A stretch of 64,000 nucleotides of DNA, taken from NCBI RefSeq assembly GCF_900105305.1, contig NZ_LT629765.1, positions 806,001-870,000 of the forward strand, read 5' to 3'. The DNA comes from Corynebacterium timonense. GTDB taxonomy: Bacteria > Actinomycetota > Actinomycetes > Mycobacteriales > Mycobacteriaceae. Of this stretch, positions 44,019 to 53,781 are shown in pieces. The notes below the pieces were generated by a model that saw nothing but the letters and a program-made list of their open reading frames with translations, was not told the DNA's origin and did no database searches. A program made the position numbers and the translations under genes. Numbering within the stretch: the first letter of the stretch is position 1; every line of letters starts with the position of its first letter.

Positions 44019-44024
44019 TAGACT
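44019..44024 (+). promoter_or_regulatory. -10 element for a leaderless coaBC transcript
   Basis: TAGACT ends 8 bases before the ATG at 44033 and no SD is seen. Confidence 0.5.
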
Positions 44025-44032
44025 GGGCGCCT

Positions 44033-45256
44033 ATGAGCGAAGGCATGAATGTCGTTGTCGGTGTGTCAGGCGGAATCGCCGCGTACAAGGCGTGCCACGT
44101 GGTGCGTGACTTTACTGAGCGAGGCGACCACGTCCGCGTCGTGCCCACGGCCAACGCGTTGAATTTCGTCGGCGCGGCGACGTTCGAGGCGCTCTCCGGC
44201 AACCCTGTGGAGACGGGTGTGTTCACGCGCGTCGACGAGGTGCAGCACGTGCGGGTGGGGCAGGAGGCAGACCTCATCGTCGTCGCTCCCGCAACCGCCG
44301 ACCTTATGGCGCGCGTCGCCGCTGGGCGCGCGGACGACCTGCTGACGTCGACGCTCTTGGTGGCCACCTGCCCGGTGGTCGTAGCGCCCGCCATGCACAC
44401 CGAGATGTGGAGGAACCCCGCGACGCAGGAGAATGTGGCCACCCTGCGGCGGCGCGGCTACACCGTTCTGGAGCCCGCGCATGGGCGGCTGACGGGCACC
44501 GACACCGGTCCGGGCAGGATGCTGGAGCCGGGCGTGATCGCGGAGCTTGCCCGCACCGTCGCCGAGCACGGCGCGTTGGGGCGAGGCCTGGAAGGAAAAC
44601 GCGTGCTCATCAGCGCCGGGGGGACGCAGGAGAACATCGACCCCGTGCGCTACGTGGGCAACCGTTCGTCGGGGCGCCAAGGCTACGCGCTGGCGGACAT
44701 CGCGGCGCACAAGGGCGCGCAGGTCACGCTCGTGGCCTGCGACACCGCGGAGCTGGAGGCCCCGGCGGGGGCCGAGGTCGTCCGGGCGCGTTCGACCCGC
44801 GAGCTGAAGCGCGCGATGGATGAGCGCGCGGCGGAGGCGGACGTGATCATCATGTCGGCGGCGGTATCCGACTACCGCCCGGAACACGAGGCGACGTCGA
44901 AGCTGAAGAAGGGGCAGAGCGACGACGCGTTGTCGACGATCCGGTTGGTGGAAAACCCGGACGTGCTGCGCGGGCTCGTCGACAAGCGAGAAGCGGGGGA
45001 GACGAACGCCGTCATCGTGGGGTTCGCCGCGGAGACGGATAACCCGTTGGAGTACGGTAAGGCTAAGCTTGCACGCAAGGGCGCGGACCTGCTGATGGTG
45101 AACTCGGTGGCCGAGGGCAAAGTCTTCGGTCAGCCCCGCAATAGCGGGTGGCTGATCGGGCGCGACGGCTCGGTCTCTGAGATCGCCGACGGCCCAAAGC
45201 ACGTGGTGGCGGCGCAGATATGGGACGCCATCGAGGGCTGGACCACCGAGGTTTGA
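44033..45256 (+). CDS. coaBC: bifunctional phosphopantothenoylcysteine decarboxylase/synthetase
   Basis: 407 residues. CoaC half: [34 protein letters not shown] and [16 protein letters not shown] (flavin and substrate loop). CoaB half from about residue 190: [20 protein letters not shown] and [19 protein letters not shown]. Two steps of coenzyme A synthesis. Its TGA overlaps the metK -35 element. Confidence 0.96.
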   Translation: MSEGMNVVVGVSGGIAAYKACHVVRDFTERGDHVRVVPTANALNFVGAATFEALSGNPVETGVFTRVDEVQHVRVGQEADLIVVAPATADLMARVAAGRADDLLTSTLLVATCPVVVAPAMHTEMWRNPATQENVATLRRRGYTVLEPAHGRLTGTDTGPGRMLEPGVIAELARTVAEHGALGRGLEGKRVLISAGGTQENIDPVRYVGNRSSGRQGYALADIAAHKGAQVTLVACDTAELEAPAGAEVVRARSTRELKRAMDERAAEADVIIMSAAVSDYRPEHEATSKLKKGQSDDALSTIRLVENPDVLRGLVDKREAGETNAVIVGFAAETDNPLEYGKAKLARKGADLLMVNSVAEGKVFGQPRNSGWLIGRDGSVSEIADGPKHVVAAQIWDAIEGWTTEV

Positions 45257-45280
45257 CACTTAGACCGCTTGGTCTATATT
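45253..45280 (+). promoter_or_regulatory. metK promoter
   Basis: TTGACA (45253-45258), 16-base spacer, TATATT (45275-45280): the best consensus sigma-A promoter in the window. The -35 overlaps the coaBC stop codon. Predicted start near 45287, 32 bases before the TTG start. Confidence 0.85.
45261..45276. promoter_or_regulatory. McbR-type operator
   Basis: TAGAC CGCTTG GTCTA is a perfect match to the published C. glutamicum McbR motif TAGAC-N6-GTCTA. It fills the spacer and enters the -10 of metK, so a bound repressor would block polymerase. McbR represses sulfur amino acid genes and releases DNA with S-adenosylhomocysteine. Confidence 0.85.
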
Positions 45281-45318
45281 GGTCAGGAGTGCCTACACGA
45301 GTCGACGAAGGAAAGACT

Positions 45319-46566
45319 TTGATAACACCGTCTACACCGTCTACACCGTCTCCAGCGACGAGCCGCCGCTTGTTTACCAGCGAATCCGTTACGGAGGGCC
45401 ACCCGGACAAGATCTGCGACGCTATCTCGGACGCGGTCCTCGATGACCTGCTCGCGCAGGACCCGCGGGCCCGGGTGGCGGTGGAAACACTGGTGACGAC
45501 GGGCCAGGTCCACGTCGTGGGCGAGGTCTCCACCTCCGCGTACTCCAACATCGCCAGGATCGTGCGCGAGAAGCTCGTGGGCATCGGCTTTACCTCCTCC
45601 GAGGTCGGCTTCGACGGGCGCACCTGCGGCGTGAACATCGCGATCGGGGAACAGTCCAATGAGATCGCCGAGGGCGTCAACGTCTCGCAGGAACACCGCG
45701 AGGGCCACTCCACGGAGGAGAAAGACCAGTCGGGCGCGGGCGACCAAGGCTTGATGTTTGGCTACGCTACCGACGAGACGCCGGAGTATATGCCGCTGCC
45801 GATCGCGACGGCGCACCGCCTCGCCCGGCGCCTGACCGCCGTGCGCAAGGCGGGCGAAGTCGTCGGTCTGCGCCCGGACGGCAAAACCCAGGTGACCTTC
45901 GCCTACGAGGGGGACCAACCTGTCCGCCTCGACACCATCGTCGTCTCTACGCAGCACGACCCGAACTTCGCCGGCGAGGAACTGTCTGCCGCCGTGCGCG
46001 AACACGTCGTCGAGTGGGTCATCAAGGACGCCGGGCTGGAGCGCTACTACGACTCGGAAACAAAGCTTTTGGTCAACCCCTCTGGGTCCTTTGTCTTGGG
46101 AGGGCCGATGGGCGACGCCGGGCTGACTGGGCGCAAGATCATCGTCGACACCTACGGCGGAATGGCACGTCACGGCGGCGGCGCCTTCTCCGGAAAGGAC
46201 CCGTCGAAGGTGGACCGCTCCGGCGCCTATGCCATGCGGTGGGTGGCCAAGAACGTCGTCGCGGCCGGGCTGGCGCGCCGCGTGGAGCTCCAAGTGGCCT
46301 ACGCGATCGGCCGCGCGACCCCCGTCGGCCTCTACGTTGAGACCTTCGGCACCGCCGCCGAGGGCCAGACGAGCGAGTCCATCCAGCACGCCGTGGAACA
46401 GGTCTTTGATCTGCGGCCGAGCGCCATCATCAACGAGCTCGACCTGCTGCGGCCGATTTACGGGCAGACCGCCGCCTACGGTCACTTCGGCCGCACGGAC
46501 CTCGACCTGCCGTGGGAACGCCTCGACCGCGTCGACGCGCTGCGCGAGGCCGCGGGCCTGAGCTAG
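45319..46566 (+). CDS. metK: S-adenosylmethionine synthetase
   Basis: Makes SAM from Met and ATP. 415 residues from TTG 45319, which has GAAGGAAAG upstream. Motifs: [36 protein letters not shown] and [19 protein letters not shown]. The N terminus has an unusual [14 protein letters not shown] extension coded by a 9-bp tandem repeat. GTG at 45289 is disfavoured since it is at the predicted transcription start. Confidence 0.93.
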   Translation: MITPSTPSTPSPATSRRLFTSESVTEGHPDKICDAISDAVLDDLLAQDPRARVAVETLVTTGQVHVVGEVSTSAYSNIARIVREKLVGIGFTSSEVGFDGRTCGVNIAIGEQSNEIAEGVNVSQEHREGHSTEEKDQSGAGDQGLMFGYATDETPEYMPLPIATAHRLARRLTAVRKAGEVVGLRPDGKTQVTFAYEGDQPVRLDTIVVSTQHDPNFAGEELSAAVREHVVEWVIKDAGLERYYDSETKLLVNPSGSFVLGGPMGDAGLTGRKIIVDTYGGMARHGGGAFSGKDPSKVDRSGAYAMRWVAKNVVAAGLARRVELQVAYAIGRATPVGLYVETFGTAAEGQTSESIQHAVEQVFDLRPSAIINELDLLRPIYGQTAAYGHFGRTDLDLPWERLDRVDALREAAGLS

Positions 46567-46581
46567 CCGCCCTGGAGCGCT

Positions 46582-48606
46582 ATGGCACAACCACCAGCCG
46601 CGGCCGCAGCGACGGCGCCCGTCGCCCGGCTTCTGCCGCTCCTCGGTCTCGCGCACCTTGACCGCCCCTTCGACTACCTCGTCACCGAGGCCGACTCGGA
46701 GGCGGCGCGGCCGGGGGTCCGGGTGCGCATCCGCTTCGCCGGGCGCCTCGTCGACGCCATCGTCCTGTCGCGCCACGCCACCTCCGAGCACGAGGGCGAC
46801 CTGCGCTTCATCGAGCGCGTCATCTCCCCCGAGGTTGTGGCGCCTGCGCGCGTGCGCACGCTGGTCGACGCCCTCGCAGAGCGCTACGCGGGGGTCCGCA
46901 GCGACATCTATCGCTCCGCCGTGCCCGCCCGCCACGCGAAGGCCGAGGAGACGGACACGGCCACGGCGTGGGAGGAGCTCGGCGAGGCGGGCGAGCCCGA
47001 CCTGTCCGCCTGGACCGCGTACGAGCACGGCCAGTCCTTTGTCGACGCGGTCGTCGAGGGCAAGCTTGCGCGCGCCGCGTGGCAGGTCGCCCCGGGGGAG
47101 AAGTGGCCGGTGGCGGTGGCCGCTCTGGCTACGAAGGTCGCCATCGACGGCGGGGGCGTGCTGATTGTGGTGCCGGACCAGCGGGACGTCGATACGTGCG
47201 AGGCGGCCCTGCGCGAGCTCGTGGGGCCGCGACAGATTACGACGCTGACCGCGGCGCAGGGCCCGCAAGCGCGCTACTCGCGCTACCTGTCGGTCCTGCA
47301 CGGGCAGGGGCGCTTGGTGGTGGGGACGCGCTCAGCGGCGTTCGCCCCGGTAGAGCACCTGCGGCTGATGGTGCTCATGCACGACGGCGACGAGTCGCTC
47401 GTCGACCCCCGCGCCCCCTACGTCCATGCTCGCGAAGTGCTTACCACCCGCTCCGCCATCGAGGGCGCCTCACTGGTCATCGGCGGCCACGCCCGCACGG
47501 CGGAGACCCAGCTGCTCGTCGAGTCGGGGTGGATGCACGAGCTCGTCGCGCCGCGCGAGCTGCTGCGCCAGCGTGGGCCGCACATCCGAGCGGCGGCAGA
47601 CAGCGACGTCGCGCTGGAGCGCGACCCCCGCGCCCGCGAGGCGCGTGTGCCGTCGATCGCCTTCCAGGCGGCGGCGCGGGCGCTGGAGAGGGGCGCCCCC
47701 GTGCTCTTCCAGGTCCCCCGCACGGGGTACATCCGCTCATTGGCGTGCGGGAACTGTCGCGCCCCGGCGCGCTGTCGCTGGTGCAACGGGCCGCTGGGCC
47801 TGCCCGCGAGTAACGCCGAGGCGGCCGCTCCGACGTGCCGCTGGTGCGGTCGCGTCGACACCGCCCACGTCTGCGCCGAGTGCGGCTCGCGCAAGCTGCG
47901 GTCTGTGGTGGTGGGCACAGAGCGCACGGCCGAGGAGCTGGGGCGGGCCTTTCCGCGCACGCGGGTGCGCACGTCGTGGGGCGAGCGCATCCTCGCTACC
48001 GTGCCGCGCGAGCCAGCGATCGTCGTGGCGACCCCAGGGGCCGAGCCGGCCGTGGACGCCGGCGGCTACGGCGCCGCGGCGCTCCTCGACACGTGGGCGC
48101 TTTTGCGCCGCCCCGACCTGCGGGCGGTCGAAGATGCCTTTGCCGCGTGGCTTGCTGCGGCGACCCTTGTGGAGCCGCGCGAGGATGGTGGCGAGGTCGT
48201 CGTCGTGGCCGAGCCCTCGCACCCCGCCGTCCAGCACCTCATCCGGTGGGACGCCCCCGGCTTCGCCGCCCTCGAGCTCGCGCAGCGCCGCGAGGCCCGC
48301 TTCCCGCCCGCGGTGCACCTCGCGCTTATCGACGCCCCCCGCGCCGCCCTCGAGGACTACTTCGCGCACACCGACCTGCCCGCCCATGCGGAAAAGCTCG
48401 GCCCCGTCGACCTGCCGCCCGGCGAGGACCTGCCGGGGCACTGGAATGAGGCGGAGTACGGCCCCGCGCAGCGCGTGCTCGTGCGCAGCCCGCTAGCGGG
48501 GCGCGCCGAGCTGGGGCGCGCGCTGCGGGCGGGGTCCGTGAGCCGGGCGACGCGCAAGCAGGACCTGCCGCTGCGCGTGCGGGTCGACCCCATCAATATC
48601 GGCTAA
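46582..48606 (+). CDS. priA: primosomal protein N' (PriA), helicase motifs degenerate
   Basis: 674 residues. The N-terminal DNA-binding part (LLPLLGLAHLDRPFDYLV) and the zinc region (CGNC, CRWC, CRWC, CAEC between about 390 and 435) are present. The Walker A position reads WQVAPGEKWPVAVAALATK instead of a G-x-G-K-T loop, and the DEEH box is VLMHDGDESLVDPRAPYVH. The family in actinobacteria is known to lack ATPase function, so it probably serves as a replication-restart platform rather than a helicase. Lies between metK and def as in C. glutamicum. Confidence 0.92.
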   Translation: MAQPPAAAAATAPVARLLPLLGLAHLDRPFDYLVTEADSEAARPGVRVRIRFAGRLVDAIVLSRHATSEHEGDLRFIERVISPEVVAPARVRTLVDALAERYAGVRSDIYRSAVPARHAKAEETDTATAWEELGEAGEPDLSAWTAYEHGQSFVDAVVEGKLARAAWQVAPGEKWPVAVAALATKVAIDGGGVLIVVPDQRDVDTCEAALRELVGPRQITTLTAAQGPQARYSRYLSVLHGQGRLVVGTRSAAFAPVEHLRLMVLMHDGDESLVDPRAPYVHAREVLTTRSAIEGASLVIGGHARTAETQLLVESGWMHELVAPRELLRQRGPHIRAAADSDVALERDPRAREARVPSIAFQAAARALERGAPVLFQVPRTGYIRSLACGNCRAPARCRWCNGPLGLPASNAEAAAPTCRWCGRVDTAHVCAECGSRKLRSVVVGTERTAEELGRAFPRTRVRTSWGERILATVPREPAIVVATPGAEPAVDAGGYGAAALLDTWALLRRPDLRAVEDAFAAWLAAATLVEPREDGGEVVVVAEPSHPAVQHLIRWDAPGFAALELAQRREARFPPAVHLALIDAPRAALEDYFAHTDLPAHAEKLGPVDLPPGEDLPGHWNEAEYGPAQRVLVRSPLAGRAELGRALRAGSVSRATRKQDLPLRVRVDPINIG

Positions 48607-48620
48607 ACGGGACGCTCACG

Positions 48621-48626
48621 TAGAAT
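48621..48626 (+). promoter_or_regulatory. -10 element for a leaderless def transcript
   Basis: TAGAAT ends 8 bases before the def ATG; no SD between. Confidence 0.5.
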
Positions 48627-48634
48627 CGGCCAGC

Positions 48635-49135
48635 ATGGCAGTGCGCGAGATCAGGGTGTTGGGAGACCCAGTGCTCAGCGCGACGGCGCAGCCGGTGGAG
48701 GCCTTCGGGCAGCCGATCCGGCGGCTGGTCGCGGACATGCTGGAGACCATGGACCATGCTGGCGGCGTTGGGCTCGCGGCGAACCAGATTGGCGTGACCC
48801 GCCGCGTTTTCGTCTTCGATTGCCAGGGAATGCGCGGCCACTTGGTCAACCCGGTATGGCGCCCGGTGGGAACCGCGCGGCAGGTGGGCCGCGAAGGCTG
48901 CCTGTCCGTGCCGGGGGTGGCGGGCCCGGTGGAGCGCTACAACGACGTCGTGGCCGCGGGCCGCGACGTCGACGGGCGCCCGCTGGCCTTGCGGGCGACG
49001 GGGCTGCTTGCGCGCTGTATTCAGCACGAGACAGACCACCTCGACGGGGTGATGTTCATGCGCCGGATGGACCCGGCGGTGCGCGCGGAGGCGATGGCGC
49101 TCATCCGCGGCGCGGACTGGTTTAAGGAGAAGTAG
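48635..49135 (+). CDS. def: peptide deformylase
   Basis: 166 residues. Removes N-formyl groups from nascent proteins. Three family motifs are intact: GGVGLAANQIGV, EGCLSVPG with the metal Cys, and QHETDHLDG with the two metal His and the catalytic Glu. Stop is adjacent to fmt, pairing deformylation with formylation. Confidence 0.97.
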   Translation: MAVREIRVLGDPVLSATAQPVEAFGQPIRRLVADMLETMDHAGGVGLAANQIGVTRRVFVFDCQGMRGHLVNPVWRPVGTARQVGREGCLSVPGVAGPVERYNDVVAAGRDVDGRPLALRATGLLARCIQHETDHLDGVMFMRRMDPAVRAEAMALIRGADWFKEK

Positions 49136-50065
49136 ATGCGCCTAGTGTTTGCCGGCACGCCCGAACCCGCGGTCGTGTCGTTGGAGAAGCTGATCCGCTC
49201 GGACCACGAGGTCGTCGCGGTGCTCACCCGCCCTGACGCGCGGCGCGGCCGAGGGCGGAGCGTGCGCCCCTCTCCAGTGAAGGAGCTCGCCCTCGAGCAC
49301 AGCATTGAAGTGCTCACGCCGGATACGCTGCGCGATGACGCCACCCGCCGCCGGCTGGAGGAGCTCGCCCCGGAGGCGATACCGGTCGTGGCCTACGGCA
49401 ACCTTGTGCCCGAGGATCTGCTCGCGCTGCCCACCCACGGCTGGGTGAACCTGCACTTTTCGCTGCTGCCCGCGTGGCGTGGCGCGTCGCCCGTGCAGGC
49501 GGCCATCGCACACGGCGACGCCACGACGGGCGCGACCACCTTCCGCATCGACGCCGGCCTCGACACCGGCGACATCTTGGGAACCGTCACCGCGGAGATC
49601 GGCCCGCGGGACACGGCCGATGACGTTCTCGCCCGCCTCGCCGAGGTCGGCGGCGACCTCCTCGTGGATACCATGACCGCCCTGGATCACGGCGCCGTCC
49701 AGCCCACCGTGCAGCCAGACGAGGGGACGTACGCCGGAAAGATTCACCAGGCGGACGCCCGTGTGGAGTGGACGCAGCCCGCCGAGGTCATCGACCGCCG
49801 AATCCGTGCCCACACCCCGGTGCCGGGGGCATGGACGACGTGGGGGCAGACGCGCCTGAAGTTGGGGCCCGTCGAGCTCACCGAAGGAGCCGGCCTTGAC
49901 CCCGGCGAGGTGCGCCGGGAGAAAAACGCCGTCTACGTGGGCACCGCGACGACGGAGGTGCGGCTGGGGCTCATCCAGCCGCCGGGAAAGAAGATGATGG
50001 AGGCCGCGGCGTGGGCTCGCGGGCTCAACGCTGATGTGGTGGAGACGGGAGTGGTGTTCGAGTGA
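49136..50065 (+). CDS. fmt: methionyl-tRNA formyltransferase
   Basis: 309 residues. Formyltransferase domain with VNLHFSLLPAWRGASPVQAA (catalytic region, near residue 105) and a C-terminal tRNA-binding domain. Starts directly after def with AAGGAG as SD and overlaps rsmB by 4 bases (GTGA). Confidence 0.97.
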   Translation: MRLVFAGTPEPAVVSLEKLIRSDHEVVAVLTRPDARRGRGRSVRPSPVKELALEHSIEVLTPDTLRDDATRRRLEELAPEAIPVVAYGNLVPEDLLALPTHGWVNLHFSLLPAWRGASPVQAAIAHGDATTGATTFRIDAGLDTGDILGTVTAEIGPRDTADDVLARLAEVGGDLLVDTMTALDHGAVQPTVQPDEGTYAGKIHQADARVEWTQPAEVIDRRIRAHTPVPGAWTTWGQTRLKLGPVELTEGAGLDPGEVRREKNAVYVGTATTEVRLGLIQPPGKKMMEAAAWARGLNADVVETGVVFE

Positions 50066-51489
50066 GCGGAGGGTTTCGTTCGCGCTCTGCGGGGCGTAGG
50101 CAGCCGAAGGGCGGGCGCGTGGAGGGGAAGCGGGCGGCGCCCGTGGGGGCGTCGATAGGCGACCCGGCCCGAGAAACCGCCTGGGAGGTGGTGCGCCGCG
50201 TAGCGGTTGACGGCGCCTACGCCAACCTCACGCTGCCCGCCCTGCTGCGAGAGCGGAAGGTCGGCGGGCGCGACGCGGCCTTCGCCACCGAGCTGACCTA
50301 CGGCACGCTGCGCGCTCTCGGCGTCGTCGACGCCGTCATCGGGGAGTGCTCCTCGCGGCCCATCGGCGAGATTAGCCCGGAGGTTCTGGCCGCCCTGCGC
50401 CTCGGCGCCTACCAGCTGTTGTACATGCGCGTCGAGCAGCACGCGGCGGTGGATACCTCCGTGCGGCTCGTGGAGGCCTCGGGGCAGGTCAAGGCAAAAG
50501 GCTTTACCAACGGCGTGCTGCGCACGATCGCGCGGACACCGGCCGAGGAGTGGATGACCACGCTCACCCCGGAGGGCGAGCTCGCCGCCCTCGCGTTTCG
50601 TACCGCGCACCCGGAGTGGATTGCCCGCTCCTTCGCCGAGGTGCTCCCGGACGACGAGCTGCCCGCGGCGCTCGAGGCGGACAGCGCGCGCCCCATCGTG
50701 CACCTGGTGGCGCGGCCCGGCGAGATGTCGGCCGAGGAGCTCGCGCTGGTGACGGGCGGCGAGGAAGGCACGTACTCCCCGTACGCCGTGTACCTGCCGG
50801 AGGGCGATCCCGGCAAGCTCGAGCCAGTGCGCGCGCGCCTCGCCGCGGTCCAGGACGAGGGCTCGCAGCTCATCGCTCGTGCCGTGGCGACCGTCCCCGT
50901 CGAGGGTGACGCCGGGCGCTGGCTCGACCTGTGCGCGGGCCCCGGCGGCAAGGCGGCGCTGATCGGCGCGCTTGCGCAGATCGAGGGTGCCCGGGTCGAC
51001 GCGGTCGAGGTCAGCGAGCACCGCGCGAAGCTCATCCGCTCGGCCGTCGATGACCTCCCCGTGCGCGTGCACGTCGCCGACGGCCGAGACCCGGGCCTCG
51101 AGGAGGCGCCAGAGCAGGGCTACGACAGGGTGCTTGTCGACGCCCCCTGCTCCGGCCTCGGCGCCCTGCGGCGTCGCCCCGAGGCGCGGTGGACCAAGAC
51201 CGAGGCCGACATCGCCGATCTGACCGCCCTCCAGTTTGAGCTGCTCACCTCAGCGATCGGGCTGGCGAGGCCGGGCGGCGTGGTGGTCTACTCCACCTGT
51301 TCTCCGGATGCGCGGGAGACCCGAGCGGTGGTTGATCGCGCCCTGGCCGCGGGGGGCGTCGAGGAGCTCGACGCCCGCGTGTTCGTGCCGGGGATGGGCA
51401 ACGTCGGCCCGGGCCCGAGCGTGCAGATGTGGCCGCACCGCCACGGCACCGACGCGATGTTTTTCTCCGTGCTGCGAAAGATAGGGTAG
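50062..51489 (+). CDS. rsmB: 16S rRNA (cytosine-5) methyltransferase RsmB/Sun
   Basis: 475 residues: a basic N-terminal tail, a NusB-like domain (about 30-170) and an SAM-dependent methyltransferase with LCAGPGGKAALIGALA near residue 292, DAPCSGLGALRRRPEARW near 360 and the nucleophile in YSTCSPDARETRAVVD. GTG at 50062 overlaps fmt; the SD is poor and a start inside the basic tail is possible. Confidence 0.93.
   Translation: MSGGFRSRSAGRRQPKGGRVEGKRAAPVGASIGDPARETAWEVVRRVAVDGAYANLTLPALLRERKVGGRDAAFATELTYGTLRALGVVDAVIGECSSRPIGEISPEVLAALRLGAYQLLYMRVEQHAAVDTSVRLVEASGQVKAKGFTNGVLRTIARTPAEEWMTTLTPEGELAALAFRTAHPEWIARSFAEVLPDDELPAALEADSARPIVHLVARPGEMSAEELALVTGGEEGTYSPYAVYLPEGDPGKLEPVRARLAAVQDEGSQLIARAVATVPVEGDAGRWLDLCAGPGGKAALIGALAQIEGARVDAVEVSEHRAKLIRSAVDDLPVRVHVADGRDPGLEEAPEQGYDRVLVDAPCSGLGALRRRPEARWTKTEADIADLTALQFELLTSAIGLARPGGVVVYSTCSPDARETRAVVDRALAAGGVEELDARVFVPGMGNVGPGPSVQMWPHRHGTDAMFFSVLRKIG
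51482..51487 (+). promoter_or_regulatory. -10 element for a leaderless rpe transcript
   Basis: TAGGGT overlaps the rsmB stop and ends 7 bases before the rpe ATG; no SD. Confidence 0.5.
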
Positions 51490-51494
51490 AACCC

Positions 51495-52178
51495 ATGATC
51501 TACATTGCCCCCTCGATCCTTGCCGCGGACTACGCCGCCCTCGGAGACGACGTGCGCAAAGTCGCCGGCGCCGATCTTCTCCACGTGGACATCATGGACG
51601 GGCATTTCGTGCCGAACTTGTCCTTCGGCCCGGACGTGACCCGGGCCGTCGACGGCGTGACCGAGCAGTTTCTGGACATGCACCTCATGATCGAGCAGCC
51701 GGAGCGGTGGTTTGAGACGTACGCCGCCGCAGGCGGCGACCGGCTGGTCTTCCACGTCGAGGCGACCGCCGACCATCTCGCTGCCGCGCGGCAGATCCGC
51801 GAGCTGGGTGTGCAGGCCGGGTTCGCGCTCAAACCGGGCACCCCGCTCGAGCCCTACCTCGACGGGTTGGACAATTTCGCGGAGGTCATGGTGATGAGCG
51901 TCGAGCCCGGCTTCGGTGGCCAGAAATTCATGCCGGAGGTCCTGGGCAAGGTGCTGACTCTGCGGCAGCACATCGACGAGCGGGGCCTGGACACCCTCAT
52001 CGGCATCGACGGGGGCATCGGCGCCGCCACGATCGCGCAGGCCGCCGCAGCCGGTGTGGACGCCTTCGTCGCCGGCTCCGCGGTCTTCGGCGCGGACAGC
52101 CCGGCCGAGGCCGTGGAGAACCTGCGCCGCCTGGCCACCGAGGCGCGGGCCACTGTGGGGCGGGTCGGCGAGCCGTGA
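51495..52178 (+). CDS. rpe: ribulose-phosphate 3-epimerase
   Basis: 227 residues, TIM barrel. IAPSILAADYAALGDDV, LHVDIMDGHFVPNLSFGP and HLMIEQPERW carry the metal ligands and catalytic Asp; VMSVEPGFGGQKF and GIDGGI form the phosphate site. Supplies ribulose 5-phosphate, a riboflavin precursor, and precedes the rib genes. Stop overlaps ribD by 4 bases. Confidence 0.96.
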   Translation: MIYIAPSILAADYAALGDDVRKVAGADLLHVDIMDGHFVPNLSFGPDVTRAVDGVTEQFLDMHLMIEQPERWFETYAAAGGDRLVFHVEATADHLAAARQIRELGVQAGFALKPGTPLEPYLDGLDNFAEVMVMSVEPGFGGQKFMPEVLGKVLTLRQHIDERGLDTLIGIDGGIGAATIAQAAAAGVDAFVAGSAVFGADSPAEAVENLRRLATEARATVGRVGEP

Positions 52179-53146
52179 TCCCCGGACTGGAGGCCGCGCT
52201 GCGCGCGGGCGAGCAGGTGCGCGGCACGACCTCGCCCAACCCGCCCGTCGGCTGCGCCCTCGTCGCCCCCGACGGAGAGATTATCGCCACCGGGGGCACC
52301 TCCCCGGCGGGAGGGCCCCACGCCGAGATCCACGCCTTGCGGCGCGCAGGCGGGCGGGCGCGCGGCGCGAGCGCCGTGGTCACCCTCGAACCGTGCAACC
52401 ACACCGGCCGCACGGGGCCGTGCACCGACGCGCTCGTCAACGCCGGTGTCGCACGCGTGGTCTACCTCACCGCTGACCCGAACCCGGAGGCCTCCGGCGG
52501 CGCCGATTACCTGCGCCGCAGCGGCGTCGAGGTCGAGCACGTGCCCACGCGTGTCGACGCGCTCCAGCCGTGGCTCACCAGCGTGCGGCGCGGCCGTGTG
52601 TCCGTGACCGCGAAGTTCGCCGCCACCACCGACGGTTTCACCGCCGCGCCCGACGGGACGAGCCAATGGATCACCGGGGCCGAGGCCCGCCGGCGCGTGC
52701 ACGAGGACCGGGCGCTGCGCGACGCCATCCTCGTCGGCACCGGCACGGTGTTGGCGGACAACCCCTCGCTCACCGCGCGCCACCCCGACGGCTCACTCAT
52801 GCGGCGCCAGCCGCGACGGGTGGTCGTGGGCACGCGCGAGGTGCCCGAGGGAAACCTGACGCGCCTCGGCTTCGAGCGCTACGCCAGCCCGCGGGAGGCG
52901 ATGCAGGCGCTGTGGGACACCGGGGCGCGCGACGTCCTCGTCGAGGGCGGCGCCGGCCTGCTCAGCAGCATGTTCGAGATCGGGGTTGTGGATCGGGTGC
53001 AGGCGTACCTGGCTCCGATGCTCCTGGGCGGGGGGAGGGGCGTCGTCACGCGCGCTCTGGCCCCGACCCTCGCGCGCGCCCCGCGGTTCCAGCTGAGCGG
53101 GCTGTACCAGCTGGGGCACGACGTACTGATGGAAATGGAGAGGTAG
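52175..53146 (+). CDS. ribD: riboflavin deaminase/reductase RibD
   Basis: 323 residues. Deaminase half with GGPHAEIHAL near residue 50 and EPCNHTGRTGPC for zinc; reductase half from about residue 145 with SVTAKFAATTDGF, ILVGTGTVLADNPSLT and VLVEGGAGLLSSM. Catalyses two early riboflavin steps. GTG coupled to rpe; directly followed by ribE. Confidence 0.96.
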   Translation: MIPGLEAALRAGEQVRGTTSPNPPVGCALVAPDGEIIATGGTSPAGGPHAEIHALRRAGGRARGASAVVTLEPCNHTGRTGPCTDALVNAGVARVVYLTADPNPEASGGADYLRRSGVEVEHVPTRVDALQPWLTSVRRGRVSVTAKFAATTDGFTAAPDGTSQWITGAEARRRVHEDRALRDAILVGTGTVLADNPSLTARHPDGSLMRRQPRRVVVGTREVPEGNLTRLGFERYASPREAMQALWDTGARDVLVEGGAGLLSSMFEIGVVDRVQAYLAPMLLGGGRGVVTRALAPTLARAPRFQLSGLYQLGHDVLMEMER

Positions 53147-53770
53147 ATGTTTACGGGATTGGTCGAAGAGATTGGGGCCGTCAGGGCCGTGGAGGAGCTC
53201 GGCGACTCCGTGCGGCTCGTCGTCGCTGCGCCGCTGGTCACGCGGGATGCGCGCCCCGGTGACTCCATCAGCGTCGATGGGGTGTGCCTGACCGTGGTGG
53301 ACAACGAGGACGGCGCGTTCAGCGCGGACGTGATGCAGGAGACGCTGACGCGCTCGCGCCTGGGCACGTACCGGCCCGGGTCGCGCGTCAACCTCGAGCG
53401 GGCGCTCGCCGCGGGTGCGCGCCTCGGTGGCCACATCGTGCAGGGCCACGTCGACGCGGTCGCGCGGGTGCTCAGCCGCACCGTTTCGGAGTACTGGGAG
53501 GTGCTGCGCGTCAGCCTGCCGTCCGCGCTCGAGCGCTACGTGGTGGAGAAGGGTTCGATCGCCCTCAACGGGACCTCGCTGACGGTCTCCGGGGTGGGCC
53601 GGGCCGGAGAAGGGGACGGGGAAGTGGCCGGGGGAGAAGCGTGGTTCGAGGTCTCGCTCATTCCCACGACCCTCGAGGAGACCACGGCGGGCGAACTTGC
53701 CACGGGCGACCCGGTGAACCTCGAGGTGGACATCGTGGCCAAGTACGTTGAGAAAATGGTCGGGGACTAA
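53147..53770 (+). CDS. ribE: riboflavin synthase alpha chain
   Basis: 207 residues with two lumazine-binding repeats: MFTGLVEEIGAV and SVDGVCLTVV in the first, GGHIVQGHVDAVARVL and SIALNGTSLTV at the junction and second. Starts right after the ribD stop with GGAGAGG as SD. Confidence 0.96.
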   Translation: MFTGLVEEIGAVRAVEELGDSVRLVVAAPLVTRDARPGDSISVDGVCLTVVDNEDGAFSADVMQETLTRSRLGTYRPGSRVNLERALAAGARLGGHIVQGHVDAVARVLSRTVSEYWEVLRVSLPSALERYVVEKGSIALNGTSLTVSGVGRAGEGDGEVAGGEAWFEVSLIPTTLEETTAGELATGDPVNLEVDIVAKYVEKMVGD

Positions 53771-53773
53771 GCT
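53768..53773 (+). promoter_or_regulatory. possible -10 element before ribBA
   Basis: TAAGCT ends 8 bases before the ribBA ATG and no SD is present in the 11-base gap. Confidence 0.35.
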
Positions 53774-53781
53774 AAGCACCC

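Noticed and set aside
45257..45318. SAM riboswitch before metK
   Set aside because: The leader is only about 32 bases, too short for any SAM riboswitch; the McbR palindrome explains the control.
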